Assembly (NCBI RefSeq): GCF_010998615.1
Contig: NZ_JAAEAH010000067.1
Span: 1 to 53,174 of the forward strand
Direction of reading: 5' to 3'
From: Myxococcus sp. CA023
GTDB taxonomy: Bacteria; Myxococcota; Myxococcia; Myxococcales; Myxococcaceae
DNA: 53,174 bases
The notes beneath the pieces were generated by a model. That model was given only the letters and a program-made list of their open reading frames with translations. It was not told the origin of the DNA and searched no databases. This document shows positions 33,902-41,835 of the stretch, in pieces (the first letter of the stretch is position 1; every line of letters begins with the position of its first letter). A program made the translations under genes and the position numbers.

Positions 33902-35482
33902 TCACGGCTCCGAGGCCGCGACCTCTGAATCAGAGACCGCGGCCTCCGGCTCCGGCGGCCGTCTCAACACGCCCACGTTCGTCACCTCGCGGGCGTTGAC
34001 GTTGAACTCCACCGTCCCAAGAGAGGTGCGCAGCACGTGTCTCCCCGGCTTCAACCCCGGCACGAAGATGCGGCCATCCAACAGCGTGTAGTGCGACGCA
34101 CCGACCCACTCATGGTTGACGGTGATTGCCTCGCGGGAGCCAAAGAGGTGGTCGTCCCCGAAATCCATCATCCCGGCGACGGCGCCCGTCTCCTCCAGGT
34201 GGATGTCGACGGACACACGCTCCCCCTTCCCGCCTCGGACGACGGCGCTGCCCGCGCGGCCATCCGGCAGCCACGCGAAGATTCGCCCCGCTCCCACCCG
34301 GGGCGTCACCACGAATTCGGGGCCATCGAAGCGGACCTGCGCATGGTCCTCGGGCGAGTTGCCACACCCCCGCCCCCGTGGACCGGGCTTCTGTGACCCA
34401 ATCCAGGCTCCCTTCACGGGCGTGCCGTCCGGGAGGAAGACGCGACCGGAGACCTCGAACTCGCCAGGGTCGCTGGAGTACCACGGCCACACCCTCCCGC
34501 CCTCCTCGAGCGCGGAGAAGGGGAACGCGATGACCGCCGGAGCACCGGGCGCCAGCGTCACATCCTTCCGTGCCGACACCGCCCGCCCGTTCCGGCGGCC
34601 CCACACGGAGACGGAGTGGCGCCCCGACTCGGTGATGCCCGTGAAGGTGCCGTCCTGCTGGGGCTGGAGCTGGACATTCACGTGGACGGACTCCACCGAC
34701 TCCACCCCACGCCGGCGCCCCATCACCGGTTTGACGGTGACCGGAACGAACGCGCCGAGCTGGAAGTCGAACTGCCGCACCTCGCCGGCGGTCAGCTCCG
34801 CGCCCACGGACCGGCTGAGCCCCTCTCCCACAGGGGAGAAGGGCGTCATGCTGACGGGGTAGCCCGGCGTCACGCCATCCAGCGTGTAGCGCCCCTGTGC
34901 ATCCGTCGTGGCCCAGACAGGCGTCATCTCCAGCAACATCGGGTCACCGTGCGCGACCAGCCGGACACCCTCCGCCGGCGTCCCGTCATGCAGGAGGACC
35001 TGCCCCTCCACGACGGCCCCTGGCGGCAACTTCAGCTCCACGACGAGCGAGCCCCCGGCGACCACTCCCACGTCCCGCTCACAGCGCTCGGAGTGACCGG
35101 CCCCCCGTGCACAGACGGTCATCACGCCCGCGCCAGGCGCCATGAAGGTCGCCGCGCCCGACGCGTCCGTCAGCGCCGTCTCGTCGGGCAACTGATGTCC
35201 CAGGCCGGACGTGAACAACCCTCGGAGGAGGGATACCCGAGCGCCCGCCAGCGGCGCACCGCTGCTCTGGGAGACAGCCCGGACCCGAATCGAATCCGCC
35301 GCGCCATCCATCGTCGGCGGCGGAAGGGGGAGCGGCGGCAGGGAGGGGAGCTGCGCGAACTCCGGAAAGGGCACCTCCACGAGCACCGGCTGCGCCGCCC
35401 GCTCCGCGCGCCACATGCCCAGGCCTCCGAGCACCGCCGCCATGGCACTCAGCCCAATGCCCCAGCGAAACCCGTGCATCAT
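33902..35482 (-). CDS. Secreted carboxypeptidase-regulatory-like domain protein
   Basis: A 526-residue protein with one N-terminal membrane segment or uncleaved signal (G-F-R-W-G-I-G-L-S-A-M-A-A-V-L-G-G-L-G). The rest is a string of beta-sandwich modules of the carboxypeptidase-regulatory/Cna-B type: G-A-P-L-A-G-A-R-V-S-L-L, D-G-T-P-A-E-G-V-R-L-V-A-H-G, D-A-Q-G-R-Y-T-L-D-G-V-T-P-G-Y. Two start codons, 35482 and 35479, are equally good. Such proteins are common in myxobacterial envelopes with structural or adhesive roles. The gene lies 12 bases from the convergent thioredoxin gene. Confidence 0.72.
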   Translation of the reverse strand: MMHGFRWGIGLSAMAAVLGGLGMWRAERAAQPVLVEVPFPEFAQLPSLPPLPLPPPTMDGAADSIRVRAVSQSSGAPLAGARVSLLRGLFTSGLGHQLPDETALTDASGAATFMAPGAGVMTVCARGAGHSERCERDVGVVAGGSLVVELKLPPGAVVEGQVLLHDGTPAEGVRLVAHGDPMLLEMTPVWATTDAQGRYTLDGVTPGYPVSMTPFSPVGEGLSRSVGAELTAGEVRQFDFQLGAFVPVTVKPVMGRRRGVESVESVHVNVQLQPQQDGTFTGITESGRHSVSVWGRRNGRAVSARKDVTLAPGAPAVIAFPFSALEEGGRVWPWYSSDPGEFEVSGRVFLPDGTPVKGAWIGSQKPGPRGRGCGNSPEDHAQVRFDGPEFVVTPRVGAGRIFAWLPDGRAGSAVVRGGKGERVSVDIHLEETGAVAGMMDFGDDHLFGSREAITVNHEWVGASHYTLLDGRIFVPGLKPGRHVLRTSLGTVEFNVNAREVTNVGVLRRPPEPEAAVSDSEVAASEP

Positions 35483-35554
35483 TGAACGGCCCCAGTTCCA
35501 GCAGTGGAACCGGGAGGCTATCACTCTCCGTCCGGGTGGCACATCCCGGCCCGG

Positions 35555-35905
35555 CTACTCGCTGCCGTAGCCCGCGCTCTGCACGTCGATGAGGCGGCCG
35601 TTCTCGAACGTCACCACCTGCATGAAGCGGCGCGGCCCGAAGTTGTAGGTCCACTCCTCGTACTCCCGGGTGACGGACCGCCGCTCCGTCGTGACGCCCC
35701 CCGTGTTCCTGTCCGGCGTCACCGAGCCCGCCGAGTCCGTCACCGTGCGGAAGCTCTTCGCCGCCGGCTCCCCACACTTGGCGAGCACCTCGGTCTTGAG
35801 CGCCCCATCCGCCACCAGCGCCTGGCCACAGCGGAGCGAGGCCGCCTCCGCCGCCACCGGCACCCCGGCCATTGAAAGCACGACCGCCAATCCAAGAGCT
35901 CGCAT
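35555..35905 (-). CDS. DUF2845-family periplasmic protein
   Basis: A 116-residue exported protein: signal peptide M-R-A-L-G-L-A-V-V-L-S-M-A-G-V-P-V-A-A-E-A, then L-R-C-G-Q-A-L-V, V-L-A-K-C-G-E-P and Y-E-E-W-T-Y-N-F-G-P-R-R-F-M, the DUF2845 pattern with two Cys that may form a disulfide. The ATG at 35905 has GGAGAGGAG upstream. Function is unknown in the family. Confidence 0.8.
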   Translation of the reverse strand: MRALGLAVVLSMAGVPVAAEAASLRCGQALVADGALKTEVLAKCGEPAAKSFRTVTDSAGSVTPDRNTGGVTTERRSVTREYEEWTYNFGPRRFMQVVTFENGRLIDVQSAGYGSE

Positions 35906-35963
35906 GGGGTGTCTCCTCTCCATTCAGGTCAACGGCGCAGGATGTCCGTGTGGGCGGAGCACG

Positions 35964-37055
35964 CTACGCGTAGGGGTTGTAGAACTTCGCGAACGTCGCC
36001 TTGGCGAAATCGCCGAAAGTCATTCCAGGCTGGAAGGCGCCCACCTTCTGCTCGGCGGGGTCCACGCCCTCCGGCGGACGCAGGTGCATGTCATTGTCCG
36101 GCTGCATGAACACCGCGAAGGTGGAGCGGGAGATGTTGCGGCTGGCCGGATGGGCCAGCGCCTGCACCGCGTGCGGCGTGGACCGCAGCAGCCCGCCGGT
36201 GACAATCTGGGAGCTTTCGCCAATCTGGAAGGCCAGGCTGTCCTTCGGGATGACGACCTTGCGCTCCTCGCCGGACCGCGTGCGCACGTACAGGCCCGCC
36301 TCCGGGTCCGGCACCGGGATGTCCTTGCGCGCCGGCTCCGTCGCGCCCGGCTCGGCCTCGAAGTACATGGCCGGGCAGAGCGCCGTGAGCGAGCCGTGGT
36401 CGCTGTGCCAGCCGCACCACGAGTCGCGCGTGCGCGGCGTCGCGTCCTCGTTGATGGCGAAGTAGTAGAGCAGCCGCGCCTTGCATGCGCGCGAATCACG
36501 AATCGTCCGAGCCAGCGCCGCGTCCGGTGCCAGGCGGCTGCCCAGTTTGGCCTGCACGTACTTGTCGCACTGCTCGGCGACCAGCACGCCCACGTCCACC
36601 ATCCGCTGGCCCAGCGTCATGAAGGCGGGCCGCAGCTCCGGGAAGTCCGCGTCCGGCCACACGTTGGGGTGGTAGTTCTCCGGGTGCTTCTCGATGAGCT
36701 CCGCGTCGGTGTGCGGCACGTCGTACTGCGGGTTGTTGTAGTACGAGCCCTTGAACTCGTCGAACTGGCCAGGGCGCAGCAGCTCCTTCCCGTGGCTCCA
36801 GCCGAACGAGTAGCTGCTGCGCGCGTGGACGTAGCGGTCCTTCACCTCGGTGGGCAGCGCGGCGAAGCGGAAGCCCAGGGGCAGCAGGTTGTCGCGCAGC
36901 TCGGCCAGCCCGGGGATGCCCCGAACGACGAGCAGGCCAATGCCGTCATGCCCGTAGGCGCGCTCGATGGCGGCGCTCAGATCCGCGCCCTCCACGAGCT
37001 GCGCATAGTCGAGAAGAACCACTCCGTCTTTCGTTTCCGCCACGTCGCTGCTCAT
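35964..37055 (-). CDS. 2-oxoglutarate/Fe(II)-dependent oxygenase (isopenicillin N synthase-like)
   Basis: A 363-residue cytoplasmic oxygenase. Iron ligands are H217-S-D219 in W-H-S-D-H-G and H295 in T-P-H-A-V-Q, with the R-x-S 2-oxoglutarate anchor in N-I-S-R-S-T-F. The N-terminal part has G-L-L-V-V-R-G-I-P-G typical of the DIOX_N module. Start ATG 37055 with GAGG upstream; an open extension to 37280 has no support. Related enzymes hydroxylate or cyclise small molecules. It shares a 275-base divergent gap (37056-37330), which has no gene, with the broken OsmC gene. Confidence 0.85.
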   Translation of the reverse strand: MSSDVAETKDGVVLLDYAQLVEGADLSAAIERAYGHDGIGLLVVRGIPGLAELRDNLLPLGFRFAALPTEVKDRYVHARSSYSFGWSHGKELLRPGQFDEFKGSYYNNPQYDVPHTDAELIEKHPENYHPNVWPDADFPELRPAFMTLGQRMVDVGVLVAEQCDKYVQAKLGSRLAPDAALARTIRDSRACKARLLYYFAINEDATPRTRDSWCGWHSDHGSLTALCPAMYFEAEPGATEPARKDIPVPDPEAGLYVRTRSGEERKVVIPKDSLAFQIGESSQIVTGGLLRSTPHAVQALAHPASRNISRSTFAVFMQPDNDMHLRPPEGVDPAEQKVGAFQPGMTFGDFAKATFAKFYNPYA

Positions 37056-37330
37056 CCCAGGTGCCTCGTGTCTTCTCCCCACGGTGCCACACCGGCATCC
37101 GCGCCGGGCAGGGTGTGCACAGGCCACCCGTGACAAGGGAGACGGGCGCCATACTGCCCGGTTTGGGCGCATGCGTGCCACCTGCGTCTCTCGGTGGCGG
37201 GCGGAAACCCCTGCTCCCCTCCCTGCTCCCGTGCCAGGCCCCGCGCCCTCGTCCCCCAGGGCAGTCGCGCGCGGCGGCAACCAGGATGCACATGGTGGGT
37301 CGTATTTCCTCTCACAAGGAGAACCCCGTG

Positions 37331-37721
37331 ATGGAAAGCCCGCTGTATACCGGAGAGGTCCGTACCGTCGGAGAGAGCATGGCGCGCAGCATCACCGACG
37401 CGGGCGCCTTCAAGATATTCATGGACGGGCTGCCTGAACGACATGACCTTCTACATCGCCCGGGAGCTGGGCATCCCGGTGACGAGCACGGACATCACCG
37501 TGCGCGGCTCATTGGACCCGTCGACGTTCGCCGGCAAGCGCGGCGGCGCCCGCGCGGGCTACCAGGCCCTGGAGGTCACCATCCAGGTCCACACGCCCGC
37601 GAACGCGGATCAACTCGCCCTCCTCAAGCGCGAGGTGGAGGCGCGCTGCCCGGTGAGCGACAACCTCGCCAACGCCACGCCGGTGCACCTCACCTTGAAG
37701 GCCGCTACTTCGGGGGCGTGA
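37331..37721 (+). pseudogene. OsmC-family protein with internal deletion and frameshift
   Basis: The start ATG 37331 has a strong AAGGAG site and encodes an OsmC-like N-terminus of about 36 residues ending A-F-K-I-F-M-D. The sequence then jumps to another frame at G-C-L-N-D-M-T-F-Y-I-A-R-E-L-G-I-P (about 37425 on), which continues as a normal OsmC C-terminal half to 37721, including C-P-V-S-D-N-L-A-N-A-T-P-V. The expected link between these parts, a Gly/Asn-rich loop and the start of the long helix, is missing (roughly 20-30 codons). The first catalytic Cys region survives in G-C-L. So a peroxidase of the OsmC/Ohr type has probably been inactivated by a small deletion. The last 17 bases overlap the convergent mltA gene. 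Confidence 0.7.
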
Positions 37722-38940
37722 CGGGCACCGGCGCCACCAGGGGCGCGGCGCGGCCGGGCCGGGGGACGAGGAAGAGCAGCCGCCCCTTCTGCTTCATCAT
37801 CCCCGCCGCCAGCTCCGCCTGCGGGCCCGCGCCCCAGAAGACATCCACCCGGCCCGCGCCCCGGATGGCCCCGCCCGTGTCCTGGTTGAGCACGAAGCGC
37901 GACAGCGGCTTCCACTGCACGGAGCCGTCCGCCATGCGCACCGGGCGCTCGGTGTGGATGAAGGCCAGGCCGCCCTTGGGGAACAGCCGCGCGTCCGTCG
38001 CGATGGAGCGCCCCGCGGTCACCGGCCGCCCGAGCGAACCCACCGACGCGGTGTTGAGGAAGCGGAAGAACACGTAGGACTCGTTATGGTCGAGCACCCG
38101 GTGGCACTGCTGAGGATTCGCGGCCAGCCACGCGCGCAGCGCCTGCATCGACATCTCCTCCTTGGGGATGGCGCCCTCCTGGATGAGCAGCGAGCCGATG
38201 CTGCGGTACGGCTTCCCATTCGACGCGGCGTAGCCGATGCGGCGCCGGCTCCCATCCGGCAGGAGCAACGAACCGCTGCCCTGCACCTCCAGAAAGAAGA
38301 GCGCCACCGGGTCCTTGGCCCATGCCAGCTCCAGCTTCCGTCCGCTGAGCCGCCCCCCACGGATGTCCCCGCGCGACCAGTACGGCACCACCTTCCGCCC
38401 ATCGAGCCGGCCGAAGACGCGCTCCGACTTGAAGCGCTCCGCGAAGGTCTCCAGCGGGACCTCAATCAAGTCGGACGGAGGCCCGTGGATGGGCACGTTG
38501 TACACGTCCGTGCGCGTCAGGCTCGCCTCGATGGTGGGCTCGTAGTAGCCGGTGAAGAGCACCTGGCCGTCCTCGCCTCCGGCGGCCTCCAGCGGCTCGA
38601 AGTCCTCCAGGACCAGGGCCCACAGCGCCTCCGGCGTGAGGTCCTCGCGAAGCCGCGCGTGCAGGCGCTCCAGGGCGGTCCGCAGCTCGGCGATGGAGAC
38701 CTGCCGCGCGCCGTAGATGAAGCGGTGGTCAGACGGACGGCTCCGCAGCCACACGAGGCTCTCGGCGACGGCGGTCCGCAGGGACGCGACGTCACCGTCG
38801 TCCCGGGGCTCCATCTTGCGGGACAGGCCGACGAGTGCGTCCTCGGGCTTGGTGACGGGAGCGCGGGTGGGGCTCGGACAGGCCGAGGCGAGGAGCCCCA
38901 GCGCCGACAGTAGGAGGATTCGGAGGTGCCGCATGTCCAT
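37705..38940 (-). CDS. mltA: Membrane-bound lytic murein transglycosylase A (MltA)
   Basis: A 411-residue lipoprotein (L-L-A-S-A-C lipobox) that cleaves peptidoglycan glycan strands with formation of 1,6-anhydromuramic acid. The MltA core contains F-T-G-Y-Y-E-P, the region P-Y-W-S-R-G-D-I, E-V-Q-G-S-G and G-Y-A-A-S-N-G-K-P-Y. The C-terminal 3D domain has D-T-G-G-A-I-R-G-A-G-R-V-D-V-F-W-G, with the catalytic Asp expected in this segment. It probably sits on the inner face of the outer membrane. Two starts, 38940 and 38934, are possible; the first is better spaced from GAGGAG. Confidence 0.92.
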   Translation of the reverse strand: MDMRHLRILLLSALGLLASACPSPTRAPVTKPEDALVGLSRKMEPRDDGDVASLRTAVAESLVWLRSRPSDHRFIYGARQVSIAELRTALERLHARLREDLTPEALWALVLEDFEPLEAAGGEDGQVLFTGYYEPTIEASLTRTDVYNVPIHGPPSDLIEVPLETFAERFKSERVFGRLDGRKVVPYWSRGDIRGGRLSGRKLELAWAKDPVALFFLEVQGSGSLLLPDGSRRRIGYAASNGKPYRSIGSLLIQEGAIPKEEMSMQALRAWLAANPQQCHRVLDHNESYVFFRFLNTASVGSLGRPVTAGRSIATDARLFPKGGLAFIHTERPVRMADGSVQWKPLSRFVLNQDTGGAIRGAGRVDVFWGAGPQAELAAGMMKQKGRLLFLVPRPGRAAPLVAPVPVTPPK

Positions 38941-39018
38941 GTGGCTCCTCTACCTATCGCACCTGCTCCGGTGCGCGAATGGGGACTGCGCGTGCCGGCA
39001 TGGGCGAGCGGGCAGGCA

Positions 39019-41550
39019 TCAGCGACTTCGGACGAAGGACTTCGCGGCCCGGGCCACCTCCTCCCGAGGCGGGAAGATGGCCAGCGCGGCGCCGGAAACC
39101 AGAGGTGAGGAGTCTTGCCGGAACCGCACCAGCCGCACCAGCAATCCCGCTCGGTGCCGCGAAAGAGCAGCGCCCACATGGCCGCGATCGCCTCGTCATC
39201 GTAAGGCGAGGCCAGCCGCGCGCCGCAGGCGGCGAGGAAGGTGCCCTCCGCATCCCTCAAACGAAGCAGGCGCGCGCTCTGGGGCAGGGAGATGCGAGCC
39301 TCCGGCTCGGGCCGTGACAGCACCCGCGCCAGCAGCGCGGACAACCTGCGGTCCTGAGCCTCCGTGAGGCGGTCGGCGGGGATGTCGCCCAATCGCGCGG
39401 CCATGACCCACTCTTCGCCCTCCACCGCGCGGGCGAAGACGGCCCAGGTGGGCTCGCGCTCCAGGTGGTCCCAGAGCGCGCGCAGCAGGGCGATGCGCAC
39501 GTCCCGGTGCAGCGGCGTTCCGTCCAAGGCGATGAGGCGATCGTAGGCGGCGTCGGAGCGCAGCTCGCCCAACAGGCGCACCACCTCCTTGGCGACCGTG
39601 ACCCGCGTGAGCGGCACACGCGAGAGCAGGGACAGCACGCGCTCGGGCAACATCCGGTTGCAGGCGCGGCGCAGACAATAGACGGCGATGCGGACGCGCT
39701 CATCCTCCAGACAGCGGAGCAACGTGGGGAGCCCCTCGCCCTGGTCACACCGGGCCAGGACCCGGATGGCCTTCTCCCGCACCGCGGGCCGGGCGTCATC
39801 CACCAGCGCGAACAGCGCCTCCTTCGGCGCCCAATCCAGCGCCGCGAGCGTCGTGACGCACCAGAGCAGCGTCCACGTGTTCAGGTCCGGCTGCTCAATC
39901 AGGCGCCGCACCGCGCGCGCATAGCGGGCGCTCTGCTCCGGCGTCCACCGATGGAAGCCATGGGCCACGAACGCCATCAACCAACCCGTCTCCCCCTTCG
40001 CGAAGCGACCTGTGATGACCGGTGCGTCCAGATAGGGCGTCAGCAGGTCCTGCCGGCAGCGGTACAGGTACTCGTTCACGACCGAGAGGCAGAGAACACT
40101 GGCATCGGCCTCCAGCAGGTCAGGCAGCAACGCAGCGAAGTTGGCCGAGGCGCGTTGACGGAGCAACTCCAGCACATCCAGCGTCTCCTCACCCAGGCGC
40201 CGGGCGACCCGCTCCAGACCGAAGACGAGTTCGGTGTGCAACGGACGCCCATTCCCCTCCGAGCGAGCCAACGTGATGAGCTCCGCGAACCAACCCTGGT
40301 CCAGGAAGCGCAGGACCGTGGCACCCACGGTGGACTCGAAGCCCGCGCGGTCGTGCTTGGACTGCCACTGGGTCATCGCCAGCGCCTGCGCGGGCAAGGG
40401 CGACGCATCGCGCATGGCAGCGACGAGCTCCGGCAGGCCCGGCACCAGGCTCATACGAGCGCCCAGGCTCTTCACCAGGTCGAACAGCGGCCCGCCGTGC
40501 TCGAACCGCGCCCAGTTCCGGGCGACCTCCAGAAGCCAAGGCGCGGAGGCCCGCACCTCGTCCTCGGTGAGGTGTTCCCCCAAGCGATGCTCGCTCAGGA
40601 GGCCCCGCGCATTGGGGAGCGTCGTCAGCCACGTCGCGCCCCAGGCGGGGTCCCTGGCGAAGATGCGCAGCACCAGTGCCCCCAGGAACCGCGATGTGCG
40701 TTCGGACAGGTCAGCCGCGTCCAACGCATCGCGCAGGATGCGCCCCACCGCCGGAGTGTGCTCGCGGCGCCACACGCGGCGAGGCCATTCGGCCAATGCG
40801 CTCAGCATCATCGAGCGCACGGGGTCTTGCTCGTTCTTGCGCGACAGCACCAGGGACAGGGCGTGGGGCCAGCAGCAGTTCGAACAGCATCAGGGCCGCG
40901 TCGGGGACCTGGTCGGTGATGAGCGGCAGGTATGACTGGACGTTCAGCCGCGTCACGGCGTCTGGCGCCCCCTCCACGGCCCTCACGTGGTCGGCAAGAA
41001 CCTCCGCGAGGGCCTCGGGTGCATGGCGCGCCAGCCTGCTCCAGAAGCACGCACTGGGCCGCGCCAGGGCACGCGGGAGGTGCCGGCGAAGACCTGCAGG
41101 AGTCGCCAACGGAACGATGTCCGCGAACTCAGGCACGCTCTCGCGCGTGGAGAGCCAATCGAGATAGACATCAATGACGGCCCGGCGCCCGTGACATGCG
41201 AGCGCCCGAAGAATGTTCCCATCGCGGCGAATCGCATACGCCATCTTCAGGGCCTCCAGCGCCTGCAAGTCGTCACAGACCAGGGCCACCAATTGAAAGG
41301 ACAGGAAGCGGACACGGGCGGATGCATCGGTCGTCGCGGCCAGCACCTGCCGCCCATCGCGCCAGGTGAACTGGGCGAACAGGGCGAGGCGCCGCTCATA
41401 CGCATCACCTCGGGACAACACCCCCAAAATCTCGCGGACACCGGCGTCCTTCAGTGCCAGGCGCCCCAGCTCCACCATCCGGCGGACGCGAGCATCATGG
41501 TAGGTACCAGACAGCTCGGCGCGCAGCTCGGCGAGGCGAATTTCAGGCAT
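39019..41550 (-). pseudogene. HEAT-repeat protein gene with two homopolymer frameshifts
   Basis: A protein of about 840 residues made of helical HEAT-like repeats (for example V-R-E-K-A-I-R-V-L-A-R-C, R-V-R-F-L-S-F-Q-L-V-A-L) is split into three frames. The first piece starts at ATG 41550 and reads correctly until about 40866, where a run of four G on the plus strand (40865-40868) is one base too long. Removing one joins L-L-L-A-H-A-L-S-L-V-L-S-R-K-N-E. A second shift occurs at about 39149-39151, where three C (plus strand) should be four; correcting it leads to L-L-V-R-L-V-R-F-R-Q and a TGA at 39019-39021, 78 bases before mltA. Either the gene is inactive or the sequence has two homopolymer errors. 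Role unknown. Confidence 0.68.
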
Positions 41551-41835
41551 GGCCGCGGGGGGCTACCCTTCACGCCCAAGCCTGACAAACGGCCATATCC
41601 CTCTCAAAATGTTGATCAAAATCGCGCGACCGAGCGTCTTTGCGGCCCGGGACAACCCGGATGCGGAGCTCGGCGCGTATGACACGGTGTCCCAGGGTGT
41701 AGACAGACCCGCGGCGCGCATGGAGCGCGACCCCGGCCACGGTGAGTGGGAGCAGGCCAGATGGGTGGGTCACCCAGTCGAGGAATGCCGGCGCACGCCT
41801 CGCATGTGGGAGCCCGGTCTTCGCGTCGCTCATGG

